A stretch of 64,000 bases of DNA from Clostridia bacterium. GTDB lineage: Bacteria; Bacillota; Clostridia; Oscillospirales; QAKW01. The translations under genes were made by a program, and so were the position numbers. Position 1 is the stretch's first letter. The number at the start of each line of letters is the position of its first letter. Below are positions 33,957 to 42,115 of the stretch, one piece after another. The stretch spans positions 1-64,000 of the forward strand of contig JAGBEI010000028.1 of NCBI GenBank assembly GCA_017937065.1, written 5' to 3'. Below the pieces are notes generated by a model. That model ran no database searches. It saw only the letters and a program-made list of their open reading frames with translations, and was not told the DNA's origin.

Positions 33957-34295
33957 ATGAAAGTGAGTGAGCTATGTAAAGCTGCGGGCTTTACACCTGT
34001 TACGGAGGACGCCGCAGACCGTGAGGTGGGCGGCGTATATGCCTGTGACCTTTTGTCGTGGGTTATCGGGCGGGCTGCGGAAAACGCCGCGCTTGTTACT
34101 GTAATGACTAATGTAAACGTCATTGCAGTTGCCGTTATGGCGGACTTGTCCTGTGTTGTGCTTAGCGAGGGCGTGCGCCTTGACAACGCAGCGCTTTTGA
34201 AAGCGCAGCAAAACGGCGTCGCCGTGCTGTCAAGCGATAAACCGACATTTGAAACCTGCGTTGAGCTTAACCGTATACTAAACTGCGCCGATTGA
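33957..34295 (+). CDS. DRTGG-domain protein (hydrogenase cluster, second copy)
   Basis: 112 aa paralogue of the protein at 31902: the same order KVSELCKAAGFTPVTE, VMTNVNVIAVAVMADLSCVVL and LLKAQQNGVAVLSSDKPTFE. It starts 4 bases after the Fe-S protein; no clear ribosome site, so it probably depends on coupling. Two single-domain DRTGG proteins around one sensor suggest a heterodimer or two ligand inputs. Confidence 0.78.
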   Translation: MKVSELCKAAGFTPVTEDAADREVGGVYACDLLSWVIGRAAENAALVTVMTNVNVIAVAVMADLSCVVLSEGVRLDNAALLKAQQNGVAVLSSDKPTFETCVELNRILNCAD

Positions 34296-34298
34296 TTT

Positions 34299-35033
34299 AT
34301 GAAGTATTACTACGACCTTCACATACATTCTGCGCTGTCGCCCTGCGGTGATGAGGACATGACGCCGAATAACATTGTCAATATGTCACTGCTGAACGGC
34401 TTGGATATCATTGCACTGTCCGACCATAATACCTGCAAAAACGTCCGCGCCGTGTCAGAGGTTGCACGTCGTGCTGGTATCTTGTTTATACCGGCAATGG
34501 AGCTGGAAACGGCTGAAGAAATACATGTGCTTTGCCTTTTTCCGAGTGTTGACGCCGCGGAGCTGTTTGAACGGGAAATAGTCAGTCCCGCACTGCCCGA
34601 TATTGCCAATAACGAGAGCATTTTCGGGCGGCAGCAGATTTTGGACGAAAACGATAATGAAACGGGCACGGACGGAAGATATCTTATAAATGCCACCTCA
34701 CTGACAATAGACAGCGTCGGTGTTCTTGCGGCGCGTTACGGCGCAGCGGCAGTTCCCGCGCATATCGACAAGCAGACAAAAAGCCTGCTCTCGGTGCTGG
34801 GCATGGCTGACAGGAGCATGGGTTATAATGTCTTTGAGCTGTCTCCAAACGCGCCGGATAATTTCTCTGAAACACATTTTTCACTGAAGGGCATGGGATA
34901 TCGGTATCTTTATAACAGTGACGCTCACTATCTTGCAGATATTGCCGAGCGCGGCGGGAAAAATTTTTTTGAACTGGATTGCCCGCACCCGCGCGCCGAA
35001 GATGTTATCGGATTTATTAAAAATAATTATTGA
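34299..35033 (+). CDS. PHP-domain phosphoesterase
   Basis: 244 aa. Metal-binding motifs of the PHP family are all present: DLHIHSALSPCG, LSDHNTCKN, AMELETAEEIH, VPAHIDKQ and YNSDAHYL. PHP proteins hydrolyse phosphate esters or nucleotide 3'-ends; the substrate here is unknown. It is the last gene of the regulatory island, 3 bases after the DRTGG gene, and is followed by a terminator. The same PHP gene is known beside hydrogenase genes in other Clostridia. Confidence 0.85.
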   Translation: MKYYYDLHIHSALSPCGDEDMTPNNIVNMSLLNGLDIIALSDHNTCKNVRAVSEVARRAGILFIPAMELETAEEIHVLCLFPSVDAAELFEREIVSPALPDIANNESIFGRQQILDENDNETGTDGRYLINATSLTIDSVGVLAARYGAAAVPAHIDKQTKSLLSVLGMADRSMGYNVFELSPNAPDNFSETHFSLKGMGYRYLYNSDAHYLADIAERGGKNFFELDCPHPRAEDVIGFIKNNY

Positions 35034-35059
35034 GGTCCGCTTTTGTGCGGACCGTTTTT
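35034..35059 (+). terminator. terminator closing the regulatory island
   Basis: GGTCCGC/GCGGACC with a 6-base loop, then GTTTTTG, overlapping the PHP stop region. It separates the regulatory genes from the structural hydABC genes. Confidence 0.75.
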
Positions 35060-35271
35060 GCGGATTGTCCTGCCGCCGCGCAGCGGTTTTAAAAAGCAAC
35101 AGTCAAAACCTGTCCTACATGCGTTTTTCATCGCATATAATCGTTATCGGGACGGGTTTTTACATAAAAAAGAGCATTTAACAGAACTTGACATGAAAAA
35201 CTTGAAAAATTTTTAGAAAAGTGTAGAAATCGCGGATTTTTTGTGCTAACATATATTTTGGCATATCGCGT

Positions 35272-35297
35272 ATATATCCTGTGATATATCTTATAAT
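35272..35297 (+). promoter_or_regulatory. candidate hydCBA promoter with inverted repeat
   Basis: The 279-base gap 35060-35338 holds no ORF. TATAAT at 35292-35297 lies 41 bases before the hydC ATG but has a poor -35. Instead a perfect inverted repeat, ATATATC (35272-35278), 4 bases, GATATAT (35283-35289), occupies the spacer/-35 zone, as expected for an activator or repressor site. A TTGACA at 35188 has no matching -10. No canonical Rex site is visible. Confidence 0.4.
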
Positions 35298-35338
35298 AAT
35301 GTGTTTTTAATTTTGAACCATATTTAAGGAGGAAAAAA

Positions 35339-35833
35339 ATGAGTAAAAAAAGCGCGGTTCCTTTCAGGGGAACAAAAGAGCAGGAGGCAAAGCTCTATGA
35401 GGTCATCGAGAAATACAGAAATATCGACGGACCTCTGATGCCGGTGCTTCAGGGTGCTCAGGAAATCTACGGCTATCTGCCGATAGAGGTACAGAAAATA
35501 ATCTCCGAGGAGCTGGACATTTCACTCGAACACATTTACGGCGTAGTAACCTTCTATGCTCAGTTTTCGCTCGCACCCAAGGGAGAGTATCAGATTGCGG
35601 TTTGCCTGGGTACGGCGTGCTATGTTAAGGGCTCAGGTGAAATTCTCGACAAAATCAAGGAAATTATCGGTGTTGATGTGGGCGAGTGCTCGCCGGACGG
35701 TAAGTTTTCTCTTGACGCGACAAGATGTATAGGTGCCTGCGGTCTTGCGCCTGTTATGACTATAAACGACGAGGTGTTCGGTCGTCTCACTGTCGGTGAA
35801 ATTCCGGACATACTCGCAAAATACATGAACTGA
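35339..35833 (+). CDS. hydC: NADH-dependent [FeFe]-hydrogenase subunit HydC (NuoE-like)
   Basis: 164 aa thioredoxin-like [2Fe-2S] protein. The four Cys ligands lie in CLGTACYVKG and CIGACGLAP. LMPVLQGAQEIYGYLP is the NuoE N-terminal signature. In bifurcating hydrogenases HydC completes the electron-transfer trimer with HydB and HydA. AAGGAGG lies before the ATG. It is the first structural gene of the hydCBA operon. Confidence 0.92.
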   Translation: MSKKSAVPFRGTKEQEAKLYEVIEKYRNIDGPLMPVLQGAQEIYGYLPIEVQKIISEELDISLEHIYGVVTFYAQFSLAPKGEYQIAVCLGTACYVKGSGEILDKIKEIIGVDVGECSPDGKFSLDATRCIGACGLAPVMTINDEVFGRLTVGEIPDILAKYMN

Positions 35834-35841
35834 TAATTGAT

Positions 35842-36393
35842 ATGAAGGAACTGTCGCTTAACATTCTTGATATAGCGCATAATTCCGTAAAGGCTAAGGC
35901 GTCCGAAATCATTATTTCGGTTGAGGAAAGCCTTAAGCGCAATATTGTGGCTATTGATATTAAGGACAACGGCTGCGGTATGGATAAGGATTTTCTGTCG
36001 GCTGTGACAGACCCGTTTGTGACTACACGCACAACAAGAAAGGTCGGGCTGGGAATTCCGCTTCTGCGTCAGCAGGCACTTGACACCGATGGGCATTTTG
36101 ATATAAGCTCCCAACCGGGGCGCGGCACTGAGGTGTATGCGGATTTTAAGCTTTCACATCTTGACCGTCCGCCTGTCGGAGACATCGCCTCAACGGTTGT
36201 GTCTCTTATATCGGCAAATCCGTCCATACGTTATGTATATACGCATCTTACCGATTTCGGCAGCTTTACGCTTGATACGGATGAGGTTAAGGAGCAGCTG
36301 GGCGACATTCCGCTTAACGAGCCTGAAATCCTGATTTGGCTCACAGAATACATTAACGAAAATTTACAAAGCATAGAGGGAGGCAAAATATAA
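35842..36393 (+). CDS. GHKL-type ATP-binding protein within the hydrogenase operon
   Basis: 183 aa. A histidine-kinase-like ATPase domain (N-box NILDIAHNSVKAKA, G1 DNGCGMD, G2 KVGLGIPLLRQQA) makes up the first about 110 residues; no HisKA, sensor or membrane segment. The remaining about 70 residues are family-specific. Homologues sit between nuoE-like and hndB-like genes in many clostridial hydrogenase operons; their role (assembly or regulation) is not established. No Shine-Dalgarno; the end overlaps the next start. Confidence 0.82.
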   Translation: MKELSLNILDIAHNSVKAKASEIIISVEESLKRNIVAIDIKDNGCGMDKDFLSAVTDPFVTTRTTRKVGLGIPLLRQQALDTDGHFDISSQPGRGTEVYADFKLSHLDRPPVGDIASTVVSLISANPSIRYVYTHLTDFGSFTLDTDEVKEQLGDIPLNEPEILIWLTEYINENLQSIEGGKI

Positions 36394-36770
36394 TGAAAAG
36401 CTTGGAAGAACTCAGAGCAATAAAGGCAAAAATGCAAAACAACGTCCAGCTGCGCGGCGTTGACGACGCGGACAGTGTCGTAAGAGTAGTCGTAGGTATG
36501 GCAACCTGCGGTATCGCGGCGGGTGCGCGTCCCGTACTCAATAAGTTTATTGAAGAGGTTCAGAACAGAGGCCTTAAAAACGTGCTGGTAACGCAGACCG
36601 GCTGCATAGGCGTATGCCGTCTTGAGCCTATCGTCGAAATAATAACGCCTACGGGCGAGAAGACAACATATGTTAAGATGGACGCGGACAAGGTTTCGAA
36701 AATTGTTCATGAGCATCTTGTAAATAACAGGGTTGTTGAGGAGTACACCATCGCAAACGCGGATAAATAA
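36393..36770 (+). CDS. thioredoxin-like [2Fe-2S] protein, HndB-like
   Basis: 125 aa with the 2Fe-2S Cys pattern GMATCGIAAGA and QTGCIGVCRLEP. It resembles HndB of NADP-reducing hydrogenase and the N-terminal domain of the HydB/NuoF protein that follows. GAGGGAGG precedes the ATG, which overlaps the previous stop (TAATG). Probably an electron-transfer subunit of the hydrogenase. Confidence 0.87.
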   Translation: MKSLEELRAIKAKMQNNVQLRGVDDADSVVRVVVGMATCGIAAGARPVLNKFIEEVQNRGLKNVLVTQTGCIGVCRLEPIVEIITPTGEKTTYVKMDADKVSKIVHEHLVNNRVVEEYTIANADK

Positions 36771-36867
36771 GCGTATTTTAAGAAATATTTTCTCTGTTCA
36801 TACAGCGCGGAACAGGGTAAGACAATAAAAATACTTGCCGCGGCGCGGCGGCAGAATGGAGAATAAA

Positions 36868-38658
36868 ATGATAAGAAGCCATATACTTGTTTGCGGCGGT
36901 ACGGGCTGTACTTCCTCCGGCAGTCAGAAAGTAATTGACGCTTTGAACAGCGAGCTTGCCGAAAACAATCTTCAGGACGAGGTAAAGGTCGTTATGACCG
37001 GCTGCTTCGGTCTCTGTGCTCTCGGTCCCATTATGATAGTTTATCCCGAAGGCGCGTTTTACAGCCGTGTCGAGCCTTCTATGATTCCCGAAATCGTTTC
37101 GGAGCATATCATAAAGGGTCGTGTTGTCAAAAAATATCTTTATACCGAGTCAACCGATGAAAACGGAGTTGAGCATGATTCGCTCAACGATACGGCGTTT
37201 TATAAAAAGCAAAAGCGCGTTGCTCTTCGCAACTGCGGTGTTATCAATCCGGAAAATATCGATGAGTACATAGCTTACGACGGTTATGAGGCGCTTGGCA
37301 AAGTGCTGACAACAATGACTCCCGCCGAGGTAATACAGTGTATAAAAGACAGCGGACTCCGCGGCCGCGGCGGCGCGGGCTTTCCGACCGGGCTTAAATG
37401 GGATTTTGCCTCAAGGAATAAATCCAAAATAAAATATGTGTGCTGTAACGCAGACGAGGGCGACCCCGGCGCGTTTATGGACCGTTCCGTTCTTGAGGGC
37501 GATCCTCACGCGATTATCGAGGCGATGTCCATTGCGGCATATGCTGTCGGTGCTTGCAGGGGCTTTGTTTATATCAGAGCCGAGTATCCCATTGCCGTTC
37601 ACAGACTTCAGATTGCCATTAATCAGGCGAAGGAATACGGACTGTTGGGCGATAATATTTTCGGCACTGATTTTTGCTTTGATATTGAAATTCGTCTCGG
37701 CGCCGGTGCGTTTGTCTGCGGCGAGGAAACAGCGCTTATGACCTCAATCGAGGGCAACCGCGGCGAGCCGCGCCCCCGTCCTCCGTTTCCGTCCGATAAA
37801 GGTATATTCAGCATACCTACGATGAATAATAACGTTGAGACGTATGCCAATATCCCGCAGATTATTCTTAAGGGCGCTGACTGGTTTGCAGGCATGGGCA
37901 CGGAGAATTCAAAGGGCACAAAGGTATTCGCGCTGGGCGGCAAAATTGTAAATACGGGTCTTGTGGAAATACCGATGGGTACGACGCTGCGTGAAATTAT
38001 AGAGGATATAGGCGGCGGGATACCTAACGGCAAAAAGTTCAAGGCTGCTCAGACGGGCGGTCCGTCAGGCGGCTGTATTCCTGCGTCTCTTATAGATACT
38101 CATATTGATTACGATTCACTTGCCGCGATAGGCTCGATGATGGGTTCAGGCGGTCTTATCGTAATGGACGAGGATAACTGTATGGTTGATATAGCCAAGT
38201 TCTTCCTTGAATTTACCGTTGACGAGTCCTGCGGAAAATGTACTCCCTGCCGTGTGGGTACAAAGCGTCTTTTGGAGTATCTTGATAAAATTACAAGCGG
38301 CAAAGCAACAATGCAGGATTTGGACGATCTTGAGGAGCTTTGCTACTATATAAAGGATAATGCGCTCTGCGGTCTCGGTCAGACGGCGCCTAACCCCATC
38401 CTTTCAACGCTCAAATATTTCAGAGATGAGTATGTAGCACATATCGTCGATAAAAAATGCCCGGCGGGCGTATGTAAGTCTCTTCTTCAGTATAAGATTA
38501 CCGACGCTTGTAAGGGCTGTACGCTCTGTGCCAGAAAGTGTCCCGTTAATGCTATTTCGGGTGCGGTTAAGGAAAAACACGTCATTGACCCCGCAAAGTG
38601 TATCAAGTGCGGCGTTTGTATGTCTAACTGTAAGTTTAATGCGATAATCAAAGAGTAA
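36868..38658 (+). CDS. hydB: bifurcating [FeFe]-hydrogenase subunit HydB (NuoF-like)
   Basis: 596 aa from the ATG at 36868, chosen for GGAG 6 bases upstream; upstream TTG/ATG starts at 36835/36856 are less likely. Domain order is an N-terminal [2Fe-2S] thioredoxin-like domain (CGGTGCTSSGS, GCFGLC), the FMN/NADH site (RGRGGAGFPTGLKW, CNADEGDPGAF), an SLBB domain, the [4Fe-4S] motif SCGKCTPCRVG, and two C-terminal ferredoxin clusters (CKGCTLCARKCP, CIKCGVCMSNCK). It is the NADH- and ferredoxin-reacting subunit. Confidence 0.94.
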   Translation: MIRSHILVCGGTGCTSSGSQKVIDALNSELAENNLQDEVKVVMTGCFGLCALGPIMIVYPEGAFYSRVEPSMIPEIVSEHIIKGRVVKKYLYTESTDENGVEHDSLNDTAFYKKQKRVALRNCGVINPENIDEYIAYDGYEALGKVLTTMTPAEVIQCIKDSGLRGRGGAGFPTGLKWDFASRNKSKIKYVCCNADEGDPGAFMDRSVLEGDPHAIIEAMSIAAYAVGACRGFVYIRAEYPIAVHRLQIAINQAKEYGLLGDNIFGTDFCFDIEIRLGAGAFVCGEETALMTSIEGNRGEPRPRPPFPSDKGIFSIPTMNNNVETYANIPQIILKGADWFAGMGTENSKGTKVFALGGKIVNTGLVEIPMGTTLREIIEDIGGGIPNGKKFKAAQTGGPSGGCIPASLIDTHIDYDSLAAIGSMMGSGGLIVMDEDNCMVDIAKFFLEFTVDESCGKCTPCRVGTKRLLEYLDKITSGKATMQDLDDLEELCYYIKDNALCGLGQTAPNPILSTLKYFRDEYVAHIVDKKCPAGVCKSLLQYKITDACKGCTLCARKCPVNAISGAVKEKHVIDPAKCIKCGVCMSNCKFNAIIKE

Positions 38659-38672
38659 GGAGGTAAAGACTA

Positions 38673-40424
38673 ATGAATATGGTAAATCTTAAAATTAATA
38701 ATATCGATGTATCCGTTCCTGCGGGTTCAACCATTCTTCAGGCTGCAAAGTCGGCAAATATTGAAATCCCTACTCTTTGCTATATGAAGGAAATAAACGA
38801 GATAGGCGCCTGCCGTATATGCGTAGTTGAGGTAAAGGGTGCCCGCTCTCTTGTGGCATCGTGCGTATATCCCGTAAACGAGGGAATGGAGGTTTTCACC
38901 TCTACGCCCAGAGTTTTAAAGGCAAGACGCATGACGCTTGAGCTGCTTTTGTCAAATCATAACCGCAAGTGTCTTTCCTGTATAAGAAGCGGCAGCTGTG
39001 AGCTTCAGGCGCTGTGCAATGAGTACGGTGTCGATAATGACGGTAAGTATGACGGTGCAAAGACAGAGTCGGAGATTGACGATTCTGCCGCACATATGTA
39101 CCGCGACAACTCAAAATGTATTCTCTGCCGCCGCTGTGTCGCGGTCTGCGAGAAGAATCAGGCTGTTTCGGTTATCGGTGCAAACGAGCGCGGCTTTGCC
39201 ACCCATGTCGGTTCACCTTTTGAAGCGCTGCTTGATGAAACGTCATGCGTTTCCTGCGGTCAGTGCATTGTGAACTGTCCGACAGGCGCACTTTCCGAAA
39301 AGGACAGCACGGCTAAGGTTTGGGAGGCGCTTTCCGACGACAGCAAGCATGTTATCGTGCAGACGGCTCCTGCCGTGCGCGCCGCTATCGCGGAGGAGTT
39401 CGGTAATCCGATAGGCACCGACGGAGAGGGGAAAATGGTTGCGGCTCTCCGCAGACTCGGCTTTGACGGTGTGTATGATACAGATATTGCAGCTGACCTT
39501 ACTATTATCGAGGAAGCAAACGAGCTTGTTGAGAGAATTCAAAACGGCGGCAAGCTGCCGATGATTACCTCCTGCTCACCCGGCTGGATTAAATTCTGCG
39601 AGTATAACTTCCCCGATCTTCTTGACAATCTTTCGACCTGCAAGTCGCCTCAGCAGATGTTCGGCGCGCTTGCAAAAACATGGTATGCAGATAAAATGGG
39701 AATTGACCCGAAGGATATTTATGTCGTATCGGTAATGCCCTGTACCGCAAAGAAATTTGAAATAGGCCGCGAGGATGAGGACGCTGCCGGTGTTCCCGAC
39801 GTTGACGCCGTTATCACAACGCGCGAGCTTGCAAGAATGATAAAGCGCGCAGGTATCAACTTTAACGGTCTTGCAGATGAGGAGTTTGACATGCCTCTCG
39901 GCTCGTCCACCGGCGCCGGTGTTATATTCGGTGCTACAGGCGGAGTTATGGAGGCGGCTCTCAGAACCGCTGTCGAGACTATAACAGGAAAAGAGCTCGG
40001 AAACTTTGAATTTACCGAAGTGCGCGGCATGGAGGGTATTAAGGAGGCTTCATATGAGGTAGGCGGTCTTAATGTTAAGGTTGCGGTTGCGTCCGGTCTT
40101 GCAAACGCCAAGGAGCTTATGAAAAAGGTTCAAAAGGGCGAGGCTGACTATCAATTTATTGAGATTATGGCATGTCCCGGCGGCTGTGTAAACGGCGGCG
40201 GTCAGCCCATTCAGCCTGCCTCTGTCAGAAACTTTGATGATGTCCGCGGCAAGCGCGCGGCGGTTCTTTATAATATTGATAAGAACATGCCGCTCAGAAA
40301 GTCTCACGACAACCCTGTTCTGAAGGAGGCTTATGCCGAGTATTTCGGAAAGCCCGGCAGCCATAAGGCGCATAAGGCGTTCCACACGACTTATGTAAAG
40401 AGAAGCCGTTTCGGCACTCTGTAA
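38673..40424 (+). CDS. hydA: [FeFe]-hydrogenase catalytic subunit HydA
   Basis: 583 aa. Domain order is a plant-type [2Fe-2S] (ICVVEVKGARSLVASC), a His-Cys3 [4Fe-4S] (HNRKCLSCIRSGSCELQALC), two [4Fe-4S] (CILCRRCVAVC, CVSCGQCIVNCP), an H-cluster domain with TSCSPGWIKFCE, MPCTAKKFE and EIMACPGGCVNGGGQP, and the small-subunit-like tail ending KRSRFGTL. All catalytic ligands are present. It produces H2 from reduced ferredoxin and NADH together with HydBC. AAGGAGG lies before the ATG; a terminator follows. Confidence 0.96.
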   Translation: MNMVNLKINNIDVSVPAGSTILQAAKSANIEIPTLCYMKEINEIGACRICVVEVKGARSLVASCVYPVNEGMEVFTSTPRVLKARRMTLELLLSNHNRKCLSCIRSGSCELQALCNEYGVDNDGKYDGAKTESEIDDSAAHMYRDNSKCILCRRCVAVCEKNQAVSVIGANERGFATHVGSPFEALLDETSCVSCGQCIVNCPTGALSEKDSTAKVWEALSDDSKHVIVQTAPAVRAAIAEEFGNPIGTDGEGKMVAALRRLGFDGVYDTDIAADLTIIEEANELVERIQNGGKLPMITSCSPGWIKFCEYNFPDLLDNLSTCKSPQQMFGALAKTWYADKMGIDPKDIYVVSVMPCTAKKFEIGREDEDAAGVPDVDAVITTRELARMIKRAGINFNGLADEEFDMPLGSSTGAGVIFGATGGVMEAALRTAVETITGKELGNFEFTEVRGMEGIKEASYEVGGLNVKVAVASGLANAKELMKKVQKGEADYQFIEIMACPGGCVNGGGQPIQPASVRNFDDVRGKRAAVLYNIDKNMPLRKSHDNPVLKEAYAEYFGKPGSHKAHKAFHTTYVKRSRFGTL

Positions 40425-40451
40425 GAAATATCGTTTTGCAGCAGCCGTAAT

Positions 40452-40483
40452 AAAAGCGCACAGGATTATCCTGTGCGCTTTTT
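40452..40483 (+). terminator. terminator after hydA
   Basis: AAAAGCGCACAGGA/TCCTGTGCGCTTTT with a 3-base loop, then T-rich sequence. Strong intrinsic terminator. Confidence 0.9.
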
Positions 40484-40509
40484 GTTTGAATATATAATTG
40501 TGTTGCTTT

Positions 40510-40538
40510 TTGCAAAAACGTGGTATTTGTGATACAAT
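40510..40538 (+). promoter_or_regulatory. promoter directly upstream of a hairpin
   Basis: TTGCAA (40510-40515), 17 bases, TACAAT (40533-40538) with extended TGA. The sequence TGTGATACAATAG around this -10 is identical to that of the thiI promoter at 8918-8930. Confidence 0.65.
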
Positions 40539-40542
40539 AGGG

Positions 40543-40582
40543 ACAAGTTGAATTTCTTTGCGGCATTTCAACTTGTTCTTTT
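40543..40582 (+). terminator. hairpin terminator just after the 40510 promoter
   Basis: ACAAGTTGAA (40543-40552) pairs with TTCAACTTGT (40567-40576), followed by TCTTTTTT. Transcripts from the promoter 5 bases upstream would end here after about 40 nt. Confidence 0.65.
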
Positions 40583-40595
40583 TTCGTGAAAGCTG

Positions 40596-40622
40596 TTGAA
40601 AAAAGCAAATTTATGGTATAAT
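40596..40622 (+). promoter_or_regulatory. promoter of the thrE-like pair
   Basis: TATAAT at 40617-40622 with an upstream TGG (extended -10) and TTGAAA at 40596-40601, spacer 15. It lies 42 bases before the first gene. Confidence 0.6.
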
Positions 40623-40663
40623 AATTTTATAAACAGTTAAAATTTGTTTAAAGGGGCATTTTA

Positions 40664-41419
40664 ATGATAAAGTCATTTGGCTATGCTATGGACATTGGTG
40701 AGCAAATGCTTATTTCTGGTGCTGAAGTACATAGAGTTGAAGAAAGTATAAACCGTATGTGTTATGCGTTAGGAGCAATTAGAGTTGATGTTTTCATCAT
40801 TACAAGCAGTATGGTTGTGACCGTTTATACAAAGGATGGAAATACATATACCCAAACGCGAAGAGTAACATCCACAAAAAATTTTGATTTTGAAAAACTT
40901 CATCATTTAAATAATTTATCAAGAGAAATTTGCGAAAAGGGACTTACAGAGCAAGAAATTGAGAAGAAATTAAGGGCGGCAAACAATTGTAAAAAAATTC
41001 CGGTTTGGTTCGAGTTTATATGTTATGCAGTAATAGCAGGTGCATTTACACTGTTTTTCGGCGGGAATATTATAGAATCTTTTATTTCTTTATTTGTTGG
41101 GGCAGTAGTCAGATTAAGTTTGTTTTTTTCTGGGAAAATAATTTCTAATAAATTTTTTGATAAATTTACTGCCACCGTCATAATCACATTATTGGCTTTT
41201 TTGACGGTTGAACTCGGATGGATAATAAGTGTAGATAAAGTAATTATAGCTAATATAATGACGCTTATACCCGGCATTGGTTTAACCAATGCCATACGTG
41301 ATTTATTCACCGGTGACAGCATTGCGGGACTTTTGCGTTCTATTGAGGCGGTACTCACAGCTCTTGCAATTGCAGCGGGTTATTTCTTAGTTACTGTTTT
41401 AGGAGGAGTTTTCTTATGA
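40664..41419 (+). CDS. threonine/serine exporter, large subunit (ThrE N-terminal family)
   Basis: 251 aa. N-terminal cytosolic region with GEQMLISGAEVHRVEESI, then five or so membrane helices (for example FEFICYAVIAGAFTLFFGG and IIANIMTLIPGIGLTNAIRDL). This is the ThrE/DUF1212 family; split two-gene exporters of this type move threonine, serine or small acids. AAAGGGG lies before the ATG. The base composition is clearly more A+T-rich than the flanking operons. It overlaps the small subunit by 4 bases. Confidence 0.88.
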   Translation: MIKSFGYAMDIGEQMLISGAEVHRVEESINRMCYALGAIRVDVFIITSSMVVTVYTKDGNTYTQTRRVTSTKNFDFEKLHHLNNLSREICEKGLTEQEIEKKLRAANNCKKIPVWFEFICYAVIAGAFTLFFGGNIIESFISLFVGAVVRLSLFFSGKIISNKFFDKFTATVIITLLAFLTVELGWIISVDKVIIANIMTLIPGIGLTNAIRDLFTGDSIAGLLRSIEAVLTALAIAAGYFLVTVLGGVFL

Positions 41420-41874
41420 CACAAACTGAAATAATTCAAATTTTAGCCGGTTTTGTGGGGTCAATAGGCTTCGCAATACTGTTTAATATTCGTGGTAAAC
41501 GTTTAATTGCAACAGCAATAGGAGGTTTGTTTTCATGGTTATTATTCGTTGTGCTAATTAAATATATTAAAGGCGAACCGGTTGTGTATTTTATTATAGC
41601 CTGTGTTATTTCTACATACGCAGAAATAATGGCAAGAGTCTTAAAAACACCTACCTCTGCTTTTGTTACTACCTCACTAGTACCTCTTATACCAGGAGGC
41701 TCACTTTATTATACAATGGTTTATGCTTTTCAGGGGGATTTAAATACATTTTTACCTAAAGCAATTTACACTATGCAATTAGCTTCTGCCCTATCATTGG
41801 GTGTTATTGTTTCGACTTCTGCTGCAAGAATATTTAATAAAGTGTTCTTTAATAAAAATAGAAATAAAATATAG
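41416..41874 (+). CDS. threonine/serine exporter, small subunit (ThrE_2 family)
   Basis: 152 aa, four membrane segments, with LKTPTSAFVTTSLVPLIPGG, the conserved ThrE_2 motif. It complements the preceding protein to make a complete exporter. AGGAGG lies before the ATG. Same A+T-rich codon use as its partner. Confidence 0.88.
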   Translation: MTQTEIIQILAGFVGSIGFAILFNIRGKRLIATAIGGLFSWLLFVVLIKYIKGEPVVYFIIACVISTYAEIMARVLKTPTSAFVTTSLVPLIPGGSLYYTMVYAFQGDLNTFLPKAIYTMQLASALSLGVIVSTSAARIFNKVFFNKNRNKI

Positions 41875-42115
41875 TTTTTGTGTTTTGATTTAACATAAGC
41901 ATATAATAATTATGCTAACATTTTAAACCAATTTAATAAAGAATTGTCTTCGTTTATAAGGGATTATTATATTCTTTTGTATCGCTCGGAAATGAATTTA
42001 TAAAAATTTAAATTTCGTCCGAATGACACAGAAGAAATTTCTTGTTTGTTTGAGATGTTTAGTGACTATCGGAGCTTGAGTTTTCTATAGGCGCTCTTTT
42101 TTCGCTGTATTTGGT
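41875..42115. other. A+T-rich gap without an intact gene
   Basis: No ORF with a ribosome site. One frame reads a short stop-bounded stretch (about 42000-42090, FRPNDTEEISCLFEMFSDY) that could be a decayed gene end or chance. GAGC..GCTC followed by TTTTTT near 42074-42102 is a poor terminator candidate. Confidence 0.4.

Noticed and set aside
35180-35216. TTGACA promoter at 35188 for hydC
   Set aside because: No acceptable -10 at 16-18 bases; the following sequence is TTTTTAGAAAAG.
35240-35262. Rex-binding site (TTGTGCTAACA) before hydC
   Set aside because: It lacks the TTGTTAA-4-TTAACAA spacing and symmetry.
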